From: Bacteroidota bacterium | GTDB lineage: Bacteria > Bacteroidota > Bacteroidia > AKYH767-A > OLB10 | DNA length: 64,000 nt | Assembly (NCBI GenBank): GCA_016714005.1 | Contig: JADJOA010000014.1 | Span: 806,001 to 870,000, forward strand | Direction of reading: 5' to 3' | Part shown: positions 9,753 through 19,939 of the stretch, in pieces | Position numbering within the stretch: the stretch's first letter is position 1 | Layout: every line of letters begins with the position of its first letter | Program-made: the position numbers and the translations under genes | Notes under the pieces: model-generated | Seen by the model: only the letters and a program-made list of their open reading frames with translations | What the model was told of the DNA's origin: nothing | The model's database searches: none

Positions 9753-10190
9753 ATGAATAAATTAAGCAACCTTAGTAAGTTCCTTGTAGTGTTTACACTC
9801 GGAGCATTTGTTAGCCTTATAGTGCTTACATCATTCGGTAACAAAAAAAATTCTGCACCCGGCTCCGGCTCCGGAATTATTGAAACAAGACAAGAGGCAA
9901 AAGATTTGTATGCCAATTTCGGAAGAAAATATCCTGAAACGGAATTTGCACAGCGAGGCGGTGTTATTTCCAAAGAAACTTTAACTGCGTTGTTAAATGC
10001 AATGCGCGATGCTAAAGATGTAAACGTGTATTATTATTTTGGCAGAACAGCCGATGAAAAGAATCTCATCATGCTTTTTAACGATCCAGCCTACAGCGAT
10101 CCGGAAAATTCTCCAAAGTATAAAACAGTAGTGCCTTATTGCCCGCCAGATTGTAATACTGCATTGCAGCAGTATCTTACCGGTGAGTAA
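9753..10190 (+). CDS. Hypothetical membrane-anchored protein
   Basis: An intact 145-residue protein I do not recognise. Residues 11-28 (FLVVFTLGAFVSLIVLTS) form an N-terminal membrane anchor or uncleaved signal. A short Gly/Ser linker (PGSGSGII) then leads to a soluble domain of ~100 residues. The soluble part ends in a CPPDC motif and QQYLTGE. Its own promoter and an upstream terminator suggest an independent unit. Intact frame and normal composition support a real gene. Confidence 0.7.
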   Translation: MNKLSNLSKFLVVFTLGAFVSLIVLTSFGNKKNSAPGSGSGIIETRQEAKDLYANFGRKYPETEFAQRGGVISKETLTALLNAMRDAKDVNVYYYFGRTADEKNLIMLFNDPAYSDPENSPKYKTVVPYCPPDCNTALQQYLTGE

Positions 10191-10276
10191 ATAGCTTTTT
10201 TTAACAGGAGTTTAAGACTCTCTGCCATTCGTATTAATTACTAAATCTTTTCTTTATCAGGAACAGACCACTGTTA

Positions 10277-12264
10277 TTGTTGAAACAAAAAATCGTAATG
10301 TTAATTGCTGCATCTTTAATTGCAGCAATTAACATTAACGTTAATGGCAGTGCTGTTGACTCACTAAAGTCGCAACTCTCAAATGCAAAAAATGACAGCG
10401 CCAGAGCACAACTACTTAATTTAATTTCAGATAAATTTTTAAAAGAAATAAATTTCAACAAAGACTCAGCCTCTGTATATGCAGATAGTGCACTTCTTGC
10501 TGCACAGAAAATTTCGTTTAAAAAGGAAATTGCCCGTGCACTTTATCTTAAAGCAAAAGCGGTAATAAATACGACCGATAAAGCCAATCAGTATTTGCTG
10601 CAAAGCCTTAGTCTTTACGAAACCCTTAACGATTCGGATAATATTGCCGATTGCCATTTGCAATTAGGGGTTATAAGTTAGACGCTTCAAAATTACCCCG
10701 ATGCTGAATTACACTTTTCTAAATCAATAAGCATCAGCAAAATAAATTCCAGAACGAAAACTATTGCGCACTATTTAATTGCGCTAACCCTATCTGAAAC
10801 CAATAAGGTGATGAGCGCCATCGGGCATTTTAATATTGCACTTAAAGGTTATTCTTTACTAAATGATTCCATTGGAATTATTCAGTGTAACACATATACT
10901 GGAAAAATGTATTTGAATATTAATGAACCGCAAAAGGCCCTTGATCAATTATTGCAAACTGTTGAGTTTGGAAAAAAAGCCAACGTGGAAAATGGCATCC
11001 TGAAAAGAACCTATGCATTTTTAAGTACGGCTTATTTGCAAATAAAAAATGTAAACAAGGCAATTGAATATGGACTACTGGCAGTTGAATCAAATAACGA
11101 TGCACTTACAAAAAAGGAGGCATTGGGAAGCTTAAGCACTGCTTATGCAGAAACAGGTAACTACCAGCGTGCTTATTTTTATAGCAGTCAGCAAAAACTG
11201 TTAAACGATTCGTTGTACAACAACAACATTTTTAAAAATGTATATGACCTGCGAAGTAAGTACACTTATGAAAAGAAAATTGAACAAGAGAAAATTGAGC
11301 AAGAGAAAATTCTTGCAAAACAGGAAGCCGCCAATGAAAAGGAAAAAATAAAAACACGCGCAGTACTTGTAATTGCTTTGTTATTTGTTGTATTGCTTGG
11401 AGTGCTTTACAATCGTTTCAGGTTAAAACAAAAGCACAATACTAAGCTTAGCAATACATTAAAGACACTTAGAGAAACGCAACAGCAATTAGTTCAACAG
11501 GAAAAACTTGCATCACTTGGTTTTTTAACTGCCGGCATTGCACACGAAATAAAAAACCCAATCAACTTTATAACAAACTTTTCGCAGTCGGCTAATGAAT
11601 TGATGGAAGAATTTTTTCAATCCAAATCAGAGGAGGAAAAATCGGAGATAGCTTATGATATAAAAAGTTGCTGCAAAAAATAAATGAGCATGGAAAACGT
11701 GCCGATGGTATTGTTGACAATATGCTGATGAGCAAACGAAACAGTGCTCACAAAAAAGTTGTTGCTGATGTTAACCACCTCCTCATCGAAAATGTTGAGC
11801 TTGCATTCCAAAGCATAAAAACAAAAATGCCTGATTTTGAATGTGAGATTGAAAAAAGAATTACACCAAAACTCCCTGAGGTATTTGTAAATAAGTTATC
11901 TGTCGGACGCGTAATTGTTAATTTGTTAAACAATGCCTTTTATGCAATGAATGAAAAGTACTTGCAAAACATTAAACACAAGAAAGAAATTTACAAACCG
12001 GTTTTGCAAGTTTCAAGTTTCATAAAGGATGACAAAGTTTGCTTAAAGATAAAAGACAATGGCACCGGCATACCCGACAGCATTCAGAAAAAAATATTTG
12101 ACCCGTTTTTTACCACCAAACCATCTGGCGAAGGTACCGGCTTAGGACTTGGTATTTGTATGGAGATAGTTAAAGTACACGGAGGAACGCTTACAGTAAA
12201 AAGTGAGGAAAATAATTTTACTCAATTTATTATTTCTCTTCCTGCTTATTCAGAAAAAGGTTAG
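10277..12264 (+). CDS. TPR sensor histidine kinase (in-frame stop plus frameshift)
   Basis: Reconstructed 662-residue hybrid of TPR repeats and a histidine kinase. Order: signal peptide, ~5-6 TPR-like repeats (residues 30-330), coiled coil rich in EQEKIEQEK, one transmembrane helix (VLVIALLFVVLLGVLY), a second coiled coil, the dimerisation H-box FLTAGIAHEIKNP (His codon 11543-11545), and HATPase_c with NLLNNAFYAM, DNGTGIP and GEGTGLGLGI. A TAG at 10679-10681 interrupts the TPR region while the frame continues unchanged; a missing A near 11661 then shifts frame. The TTG at 10277 gives a charged n-region (LKQK); the ATG at 10298 is the alternative start. No response regulator is adjacent, so an orphan kinase. 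Confidence 0.8.
10297..10346. repeat. Perfect 16-bp inverted repeat over the kinase gene start
   Basis: Bases 10297-10312 are the exact reverse complement of 10321-10336, with an 8-base loop. A 14-base perfect palindrome (CATTAACGTTAATG, 10333-10346) overlaps its right end. The left arm contains the candidate ATG start at 10298, so an RNA hairpin here would mask that codon. Confidence 0.75.
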
Positions 12265-12297
12265 CGTTTAATGCTGGGCTTTTTATTTACCTAAATA

Positions 12298-13926
12298 TTA
12301 CGCCATTTCTTTTGCATACATTTCTTCTCTCAGAGCTTTAATGTTTTCATCGGCTAAATATTCATCATAACTCATACGCTTATCAATAATGCCTGAAGGT
12401 GTTATTTCTATAATGCGGTTTGCAACGGTATGCACTAACTCATGATCATGACTGGTAAAAATGGCAATGTGTTTCCAGTCTTTTAATGCCTGGTTTATAG
12501 AAGTAATAGACTCAAGGTCTAAGTGATTGGTTGGCTCATCTAAAATTAAACAATTTGCATTTGATAACATAAGCCTGCTTAACATGCAACGTACTTTTTC
12601 GCCACCGCTTAATACGTTCGATTTTTTAAATACTTCCTCACCACTAAAAAGCATTTTGCCAAGGAAACCGCGTATGTATGTTTCATCTTTATCCGCACTA
12701 AATTGCCTGAGCCAATCCATCAGGTTATCATCACCATTAAAAAATTTTGCGTTCTCATTGGGTAAATAACCTTTGGTGATGGTGCTGCCCCAAATAACAT
12801 TACCACTATCCTGTGTATCTAACCCCATCAGTATTTCAAAAAATGTGGTAATGGCAATATGCTCTTTGCTTAATACTGCAACCTTATCACCCTTTACCAA
12901 AGTAAAGGTAATATTGTTAAAAAGCACAGTACCATCATTGGTTGTCTTACTCAGGTTCTCTACATTTAAAATTTGGTCGCCACACTCGCGTTCGGGTTTA
13001 AAAATTATTCCCGGGTATTTTCTTGTTGATGGTTTTATATCATCCACAACCAGTTTCTCTAACAGTTTTTTACGGCTTGTTGCCTGGCGCGATTTACTTG
13101 CATTGGCACTAAACCTTTCTACAAACTCCTGTAACTCTTTTCGCTTGTCTTCAATCTTTTTGTTTTGATCAGATTTTTGTCTCAAAGCAAGTTGGCTACT
13201 CTCGTACCAAAAAGAATAATTACCTGCATATAATTGTATGCGGTTATAATCAATATCAGCAACATAGGTGCATACGGCATCTAAAAAATGGCGGTCGTGC
13301 GAAACAACTATAACCGTGTTTTCAAAATCAGCCAAAAAATTTTCGAGCCATGTAATTGTGTCCACATCCAAATCGTTAGTAGGCTCATCTAACAAAAGCA
13401 CTTCGGGGTTGCCAAACAATGCTTGTGCGAGCAATACACGCACCTTTGTTTTTCCATCTAACTCGCTCATGAGTTTGTGGTGTAAATCTTCTGCAACACC
13501 CAATCCGCTGAGCATGTTTGCTGCATCACTCTCTGCATTCCACCCCTGCATTTCTGCAAAGAGTGTTTCAAGTTCTGCAGCGCGGTTCCCGTCTTCTTCC
13601 GTAAAATTTTCTTTTGCATAAATTGCATCTTTCTCCTGCATCACTTCAAAAAGTTTTTTGTTGCCCATTATCACTGTTTGTAAAACAGGAGAGCCATCAA
13701 ACTCAAAGTGATTTTGTTTGAGCACGCTCATGCGTTCACCGGGAGTTATAGAAACCTGACCTGTTGCGGGCTCAATTTCGCCTGAAAGCATTTTTAAAAA
13801 AGTACTCTTACCTGCACCGTTGGCACCTATAATACCATAGCAATTGCCGGGAGTAAATTTTAAATTAACATCTTCAAACAGCACACGCTTGCCATAACGC
13901 AAAGAGAGATTAGAAACAGATAACAT
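12298..13926 (-). CDS. ybiT: ABC-F ATPase, YbiT-like
   Basis: Intact 542-residue ABC-F protein with two ATP-binding domains joined by a charged helical linker (residues ~240-310), soluble and ribosome-associated by family. Domain 1 has Walker A GANGAGKST and Walker B LLLDEPTNDLD, but the signature is replaced by MSELDGKTKV, as in YbiT. Domain 2 has the signature LSGGEKVR and LILDEPTNHLD, but its Walker A position reads SKEHIAITT, lacking GxxGxGKS/T. Motif order (QATSRKKLLEKL linker, FTSHDHEL) fits E. coli YbiT. The role would be ribosome-linked translation factor or stress function, inferred from the family. Confidence 0.88.
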   Translation of the reverse strand: MLSVSNLSLRYGKRVLFEDVNLKFTPGNCYGIIGANGAGKSTFLKMLSGEIEPATGQVSITPGERMSVLKQNHFEFDGSPVLQTVIMGNKKLFEVMQEKDAIYAKENFTEEDGNRAAELETLFAEMQGWNAESDAANMLSGLGVAEDLHHKLMSELDGKTKVRVLLAQALFGNPEVLLLDEPTNDLDVDTITWLENFLADFENTVIVVSHDRHFLDAVCTYVADIDYNRIQLYAGNYSFWYESSQLALRQKSDQNKKIEDKRKELQEFVERFSANASKSRQATSRKKLLEKLVVDDIKPSTRKYPGIIFKPERECGDQILNVENLSKTTNDGTVLFNNITFTLVKGDKVAVLSKEHIAITTFFEILMGLDTQDSGNVIWGSTITKGYLPNENAKFFNGDDNLMDWLRQFSADKDETYIRGFLGKMLFSGEEVFKKSNVLSGGEKVRCMLSRLMLSNANCLILDEPTNHLDLESITSINQALKDWKHIAIFTSHDHELVHTVANRIIEITPSGIIDKRMSYDEYLADENIKALREEMYAKEMA

Positions 13927-14215
13927 TTTATTACTTTTTTTAAAAGGAGTGCGAATGTAAGAGATAATAGAACACGCCAGCCAGCCGACAGGCCGGTATA
14001 ATGCAGAAAGGATGATAAAAGCGGATTTTTAAATTGATTAGGCATAAATTCATATTATATTTTTTAGCGGTAGTTTTAAAAGTGCACTATACAAGTTTTT
14101 TTCAGTGTCAATCCTATCTTCCTGGGGATCCATATCTGCCGGCAGCTGGGGTGTTCTCCCCAACACTCACTTTTTTTTCTCAAATTTGCTCACCATAAAT
14201 TTTCAGAACCATATA
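13927..14215. other. Divergent intergenic region
   Basis: Lies between ybiT and sucB. It is locally more GC-rich than its surroundings and holds the palindrome CTGCCGGCAG (14136-14145) next to a GGGG/CCCC hairpin (about 14148-14161) followed by T8. No consensus promoter is seen. Confidence 0.4.
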
Positions 14216-15469
14216 ATGATTGTAGAAATAAAAGTGCCCAGCCCCGGTGAGTCCATAAGTGAAGTGCAGATAGCACGCTGGATAAAAAAAGACGGTGATA
14301 TTGTTACCAAAGACGAAGAAATTGCAGAGATAGATTCCGATAAAGCAACCCTTACTATAGCTGCCGAAGCAGATGGAATGATTAAAATATTGGTAAAAGA
14401 GGGGGAGACTGTTGCTGTTGGTTCTGTTGTTTGCACAATTGATACAGATAAAGCCGGTGAAGCAACTCCTACACCATATAAAACCAAAGAGGAAGCCCCA
14501 GCAGCACAAGCTGCTCAGGTGCCAAAAGCTGATCAAGCGGAAACAGCAGCCAAAGAGACGCAAAATATTCCTTCTCCTGCTGCTGATAAAATTATGCGCG
14601 AAAAAATATTTCGGCAAACCAAGTTACCCCTACAGGCAAGGATGGAAGAATTACCAAAGGCGATGTGCTGGAGGCAGCTAAAAGCACTAAGCTTGCCGAG
14701 GTAGCAAAATCAACACCATCATTTACCGGTGAAAGGAATGTGCGTGCAGAGAAAATGACCATGTTGCGGGAAAAAACTCTCGCAAAGGTTGGTTGCTGTT
14801 AAACAAGAAACTGCCATGCTTACCACTTTTAACGAAGTGGACATGAGCGGCATTATGAATATACGCAAGCAGTGTAAAGATGTGTTTAAAGAAAAGCATG
14901 GAGTAGGTTTGGGCTTTATGTCTTTTTTTACAAAAGCAGTTTGCGAAGCGTTAAAAAGTTTTCAGGCTGTAAATGCACAAATAAATGGCGAGGAAATTAT
15001 TTACCACGATTACTGTGATATAGGAATTGCCGTAAGTGCGCCAAAAGGATTAATGGTGCCGGTTATACGCAATGCCGAAAGTTTATCTCTGGCACAGATA
15101 GAGCAGAGCGTAATGAATTTGGCGGTTAAAGCGCGTGATGGAAAACTATCTATAGATGAAATGACAGGCGGCACTTTTACCATTACCAATGGTGGCGTTT
15201 TTGGCTCAATGCTTTCTACTCCAATAATAAATCCACCGCAAAGCGCCATACTTGGTATGCATAATATTGTTGAACGTCCTGTGGCGGTTAACAGTGCCGT
15301 TGTAATACGTCCGGTAATGTATGTGGCATTATCTTACGATCATCGTATAATAGATGGGCGAGAGTCTGTTGGTTTTTTGGTTAAGGTAAAACAAATGTTA
15401 GAGGAGCCTGCAAAAATGTTGTTTGAAGGGAATGATCCTATAAAGGTCTTGCTGGGGGGTGTAGGTTAG
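14216..15469 (+). CDS. sucB: Dihydrolipoamide succinyltransferase, E2 of 2-oxoglutarate dehydrogenase (frameshifted)
   Basis: E2 component that transfers succinyl from lipoamide to CoA in the TCA cycle. The ATG at 14216 begins IVEIKVPSPGES, the lipoyl domain, with the lipoyl Lys in DSDKATLTI. A Pro/Ala/Lys linker, the peripheral-subunit-binding domain and the catalytic domain follow. The catalytic SYDHRIIDGRE carries His and Asp. A missing A near 14608 and an extra G near 14768 shift and restore the frame; the stretch between reads as the E3-binding domain and MLRKKLSQRLVAVKQ. Corrected length is 417 residues. The sucA gene is not adjacent in this window. Confidence 0.9.
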
Positions 15470-15560
15470 AATTTACTCTAACATTATTTTTTTCTTTCTT
15501 TAGTAGGTTAGTTTCCGCAATTAATAACTCATAATTAATAACTCATAATTTCCTATCCTC

Positions 15561-16459
15561 TTGTTTTTCTCCTTTGTAATACCCACTTACAATCGCGCAT
15601 CGCTAATTGGCAAAACAATACAAACATTGCTCAATCAGTCGTACCAAAATTTTGAAGTAATAGTTGTGGACGATGGCAGTACAGATAATTCAGAAGAAGT
15701 GGTTAATGCATTTGATCCATCAAAAGTTTCGTTTCATAAAATACCCAATTGCGAAAGAGGCGCTGCACGAAACTATGGAGCTAAAATATCCAAAGGAGAT
15801 TACATTAACTTTTTTGACAGTGATGATTTGGCATACCCACATCATTTGCAAACAGCGTTAGATCTAATTCAAAACATAACAATCCTGAAGCGTTTCATTT
15901 GCATTTTGATATTAAATCTCCGGAAGGGAATGTGATACGTAAGCCATTTTCGTTTACAAAACCTGTCAATAATCTTTTGCTTAACAATGGAAATGTGCTG
16001 AGTTGTAACGGGGTTTTTTTAAGACGCGATATTGCATTACAATTTCCTTTTAGCGAAAACCGTGTGCTGAGTGCCAGCGAGGATTATGGTTTGTGGCTGC
16101 GGTTATCTTCAAGATTTAATATTTTGAACTCAGCAAAAGTTACATCAAGCATAGTACAGCACGATATGCGCAGCGTTATTACTATGAACCACCAAAAACT
16201 TATTGCACGTTTAACAACACTTATTGCGTATCTAAAAGAAGATGCACATTTTGTAAAGTATGCCGGTGATAAAATGAATAAAATTGAAGCGGAATGTTAC
16301 TCATACATTGCATTACATTTAGCTATGGATAAACAAGCAACGGAGGCACGCAAGTGGTTTTTTAAATCGGTACGCACATACTTTCCGTCTTTGTGGCAAT
16401 GGTATGGCAGGCGTACATTTGCCATTGTAAAATATTCAGTAAAAAATATATTTGGTTAA
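15561..16459 (+). CDS. Glycosyltransferase family 2 (frameshifted)
   Basis: GT-A fold transferase of about 299 residues after correction. The N-terminal VIPTYNR, VVDDGSTD and the metal-binding FDSDD are diagnostic. The frame change is in the A-run near 15872, one A missing, after which PEAFHLHFDIKSPEGN continues. The start is TTG at 15561; no ATG is available in frame. The acceptor sugar or lipid is unknown. Its TAA overlaps the ATG of cysN (TAATG at 16457-16461), suggesting translational coupling. Confidence 0.85.
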
Positions 16460-17727
16460 TGGTTATTGATACAGAAATAGAATTGCTGCGGTTTGTAACT
16501 GCCGGCAGTGTAGATGATGGTAAGAGCACTTTAATAGGAAGAATGCTCTATGATAAAAAATCAATATTTGAAGACCAGCTTGAAGCCATAAAAAAAACCA
16601 GCCAACAGCGCGGAAATGACTATATTGATTTATCATTATTAACCGATGGATTAAAAGCGGAGCGTGAGCAGGGTATTACAATTGATGTAGCTTACCGTTA
16701 CTTCAGCACCAACAAGCGCAAGTTTATAATTGCGGACACACCCGGACATATACAATACACGCGTAACATGATTACGGGTGCAAGCAATGCCAACCTCATA
16801 GTTATACTTATTGATGCTACAAAAGGAATTACTGAGCAAACACGCAGGCATGCTTTTATTGCATCGCTGCTGCAAATTGCTCATGTCGTGGTGTGTATCA
16901 ACAAAATGGATTTGGTTAATTTTAGTAACGATGTGTTTGAAAATATTTCTAATGACTTCAGAACATTAGCATCAAAGCTTGAATTAAAAGATATTCACTA
17001 TGTACCTGTAAGCGCATTGCGTGGAGATAATGTGGTTGACAAATCAGAAAATATGCAGTGGTATAATGGTGCAACGCTTATGTACGTTCTCGAAACTATT
17101 CACATAAGCAGTGATTCAAATCACATTGACTGCCGTTTTCCGGTGCAATATGTAATCAGACCACAAACAGCAGAACATGCCAACTACCGTGGGTATGCAG
17201 GAAGAATAGCCAGCGGAGTTTTTAAAGAAGGAGATATCGTAAAAATTCTCCCATCTGGCTTAACGTCAAAAATTAAAACGATTGATATTTGGCAGGATGA
17301 GATAAAATCAGTGAAAGAGGCTTTTCCGCCTATGTCGGTTACTGTTACGCTAGAAGATGATATTGATGTAAGTCGTGGTAATATGCTTGTGCGCGAAAAT
17401 AATTTGCCCAACGTAGCTACAGAGTTTGATGCAATGATTTGCTGGATGAATGAGCAGCCTCTTGTCCCTGGGAAAAAATATTTTCTAAAGCATACCACTA
17501 ACCAAACACTTGCAATGATAATGGAAGTTGTTTATATAGTTGATGTAGCATCATATCACCGCAATGAAGAACAACGTCAGGTTAGAATGAATGACATTGG
17601 AAGATTGCGCATAAAAACATCGCAACCTGTTTTTTTGATAGCTACCGTAAAAAATAAAATTACCGGCAGTTTTATTTTGATTGATGAACACAGCAACGAT
17701 ATTGTTGCAGCTGGAATGATTATTTGA
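16459..17727 (+). CDS. cysN: Sulfate adenylyltransferase subunit 1, CysN-like GTPase
   Basis: GTPase subunit of ATP sulfurylase, which makes adenosine 5'-phosphosulfate. An intact 422-residue EF-Tu-like protein: G1 GSVDDGKST, G3 DTPGH, G4 NKMD, and a VSALRGDNV segment, then two beta-barrel domains. The ORF runs back to 16393, but the ATG at 16459 overlaps the upstream stop and starts at the conserved domain, so it is preferred. The catalytic partner CysD is not next to it; the only coupled neighbour is the glycosyltransferase. That may mean APS supply for sulfated polysaccharide, an inference only. Confidence 0.88.
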   Translation: MVIDTEIELLRFVTAGSVDDGKSTLIGRMLYDKKSIFEDQLEAIKKTSQQRGNDYIDLSLLTDGLKAEREQGITIDVAYRYFSTNKRKFIIADTPGHIQYTRNMITGASNANLIVILIDATKGITEQTRRHAFIASLLQIAHVVVCINKMDLVNFSNDVFENISNDFRTLASKLELKDIHYVPVSALRGDNVVDKSENMQWYNGATLMYVLETIHISSDSNHIDCRFPVQYVIRPQTAEHANYRGYAGRIASGVFKEGDIVKILPSGLTSKIKTIDIWQDEIKSVKEAFPPMSVTVTLEDDIDVSRGNMLVRENNLPNVATEFDAMICWMNEQPLVPGKKYFLKHTTNQTLAMIMEVVYIVDVASYHRNEEQRQVRMNDIGRLRIKTSQPVFLIATVKNKITGSFILIDEHSNDIVAAGMII

Positions 17728-17745
17728 TTTTTTAAGATTCAGCTT

Positions 17746-18498
17746 CTATAAACTGAAAAAGGTATCGCTACGTAAACCAAGTCTTAAAGATTCAAGCGCA
17801 ATAACCTCATTAGGTGCAATGTTGCCGAGGTTGACGTTAGCACCAAAAAGTTTTATGAAATAAACTTGTTGCGATTTTGCAGGGGCTTCCCAAATAATTT
17901 TTTCGTGGGGTATGCGATTGGTAATTTTATTAATAAGCGTTACATGGGCTTTCCCATTTGGACGATAAATGCCTACAGTTCCGCTCTCACGCGCTTCTGC
18001 AATTACTTTCCAAACACCGGCTTCTAATTCACGTTCCATCATTTGTATCCACATGGCTTGGCGTATTAATATACCTTCTTCTTTTGACCCAACCTCTGAA
18101 ATTACAATACAAACTTTTGAAAGTTCTTTAATGTATTTGCACTTTTCTTCGTGAGGTATGGTTATAGAGCCATCGGAAATTTCGGCATGTGTTAAACCAA
18201 ATTTTTCAACGAGCTTTATATAATTCTTAAACTCATCTCTTATGATGTATGCTTCGCAAAGGGTACCTCCAAAATAAACAGGAATATTTGCATCCTGATA
18301 GAGTTTAATTTTTTCTTTTAGTTGAGGAGTTACCAATGCACTTCCAAACCCTAACTTAACAAGATCGGTATATGGCGCAGCGCCTTCAATAAAATCTTCC
18401 GTTTGGCGGAGGCTTAACCCTTTGTCCATTACCATTGTTAATCCTGACTGACGAGGGCTTGATGTCCTGTCAGGCAATTGGCTCATTGTAAAATTCAT
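17746..18498 (-). CDS. comA: Phosphosulfolactate synthase (ComA family)
   Basis: ComA adds sulfite to phosphoenolpyruvate to give phosphosulfolactate, the first step of one coenzyme M route. In Bacteroidota it is a TIM-barrel homolog of uncertain downstream fate. Family signatures are GLTMVMDKGLS near the N-terminus, LVKLGFGSALV, YFGGTLCEAY and EISDGSITIP. The ATG at 18498 (MNFTMSQLPDRT) matches the family N-terminus. An upstream ATG at 18561 overlaps the corrected stop of the TPR gene (TGATG) and would add 21 residues. Probably co-transcribed and coupled with that gene. Confidence 0.85.
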   Translation of the reverse strand: MNFTMSQLPDRTSSPRQSGLTMVMDKGLSLRQTEDFIEGAAPYTDLVKLGFGSALVTPQLKEKIKLYQDANIPVYFGGTLCEAYIIRDEFKNYIKLVEKFGLTHAEISDGSITIPHEEKCKYIKELSKVCIVISEVGSKEEGILIRQAMWIQMMERELEAGVWKVIAEARESGTVGIYRPNGKAHVTLINKITNRIPHEKIIWEAPAKSQQVYFIKLFGANVNLGNIAPNEVIALESLRLGLRSDTFFSL

Positions 18499-18560
18499 TG
18501 TAAGGGTCGTTTCTGCTCTATAATTTCTTTTTATGGTAGTATCGTTTTCCAGCGAAGGCA

Positions 18561-19916
18561 TCAAATCAAAAGAAGAGGATATGCGTTAAATTCTTTATCT
18601 AAAACATCCTCAAAATGGTTTATATGCTTCTTTTAATTGTCCGTCAATATACAAATACAACACTAATCTTATTTGCAACTCTATTGAATCGACATGAAAC
18701 TTTATACCTGATGCAGTAATTTCAATGGCTTCAAACAAACGATTATTTTGATAAAGAAAATCGGCATACTCAAACCATATATCAATATTATCAGGATTAT
18801 ATTCAATAGCCTTGCGGTAACATTCCTCTGCTTCTTCCAAATTATTCATTTCTCTTTCGCAATCGCCAAGCAAAAACCAATACTCTCCGTTTTCGTTGTT
18901 CAGTTCCAATGCTCTTTTTACATAATGAATTGCTTCGTACCAGCGTTCTTCAAATTCTAACGTAATGGCTATACCAAACCATGCAGCCGCCATTTCCGGG
19001 TTTTGTTTTACTGCCTTCTTGTAATATGTGCGGCTTTCTTCCATCTGCTCTAATCTTTCATAACATTCAGCAATATTATAATAGGTTATGGCATCGGGCG
19101 TAAGTACTCAAAGCTTGCCTTATATTTTGCAATTGCTTCATCGTAACGTTCAAGCAATGCAAGCACAGTCCCCATATCTAAATAGGCAGGTGCAAAATCT
19201 TCTTTTATGATAATGGTGTACTCAAATGCTTCTATAGATTTATCATACTTACCGGTTTTTAAAAACAAATCGCCAAGGTTATACCATGCCAAATAGGAGT
19301 AAGGATTGGTGTCAATCAGTTTCTGGAAATAAATAATTCCTTCTTCTAATCTGCCGGTGAGTCCTAAACAGGCAGTCAATTCTTCCATTGCCATTTCATG
19401 GTTGGAATTTTCTTTTAAACTCGCTTTGTAATAACGAATGGCTTCGTGGTAGTTTAAAATGTTTTGGTATGAAGCCCCAATACAAAAGAGCAATTCATCT
19501 TTTATTTCGGCAAACTCAAGCGCACGTGTGTAATTGTTTATTGCTTCTTCAAAACGTTCAAGAGTATTAAAAATATTACCGCGTATAATAAATATGTCAA
19601 TATCGTACGGGTTAACATCTTCAAGCCTGTCAAGCATTTCGAGTGCTTCGTTATGCCTGCCCACCATAGAGTAAAGGTGCGCCTGTTTTATTTTAAAGTG
19701 CATAGAATTTGGATGAAGGTTAGAGGCATATTTAGATACCTCAATTGCCTTGTCATATTCTGCCTTCTCTATGTAGTGGTCAATTATGCGGAGCAGTGCG
19801 TCAACATCAAAAAAGTAGTGGCTATGGTTACGCAGCATTTCTTCATAACGCTGCACCGAGTTGCCAAGATTATCGTTCTGCTCTTCAAAATTCTCTAATT
19901 CATCGTCCTCCATCAT
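18561..19916 (-). CDS. Tetratricopeptide repeat protein (frameshifted)
   Basis: About 451 residues after correction, made almost wholly of TPR units (for example AWYNLGDLFLKTGKYDKSIE and EYWFLLGDCEREMNNLEEAE), with an acidic N-terminus MMEDDELENFEEQND. There is no signal peptide, so it is cytoplasmic. A missing base near 19105 separates two halves, and an extra C near 18613 truncates the end; correction yields HFEDVLDKEFNAYPLLLI and a stop at 18561. Likely a scaffolding protein; partner unknown. Own promoter upstream; precedes comA. Confidence 0.82.
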
Positions 19917-19939
19917 AAGCTAAAGAGTTTAATCGTGAA

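Noticed and set aside
8098..12264. Stop codon reassignment or selenocysteine/pyrrolysine recoding
   Set aside because: Only two in-frame stops, of different types (TAA, TAG), and all three stops terminate other genes normally; no recoding element is seen.
13980..14010. TATAAT in a GC-rich patch near 13998 as a sigma-70 promoter
   Set aside because: Bacteroidota primary sigma uses TAnnTTTG; no matching -33 and no gene directly downstream on that strand.
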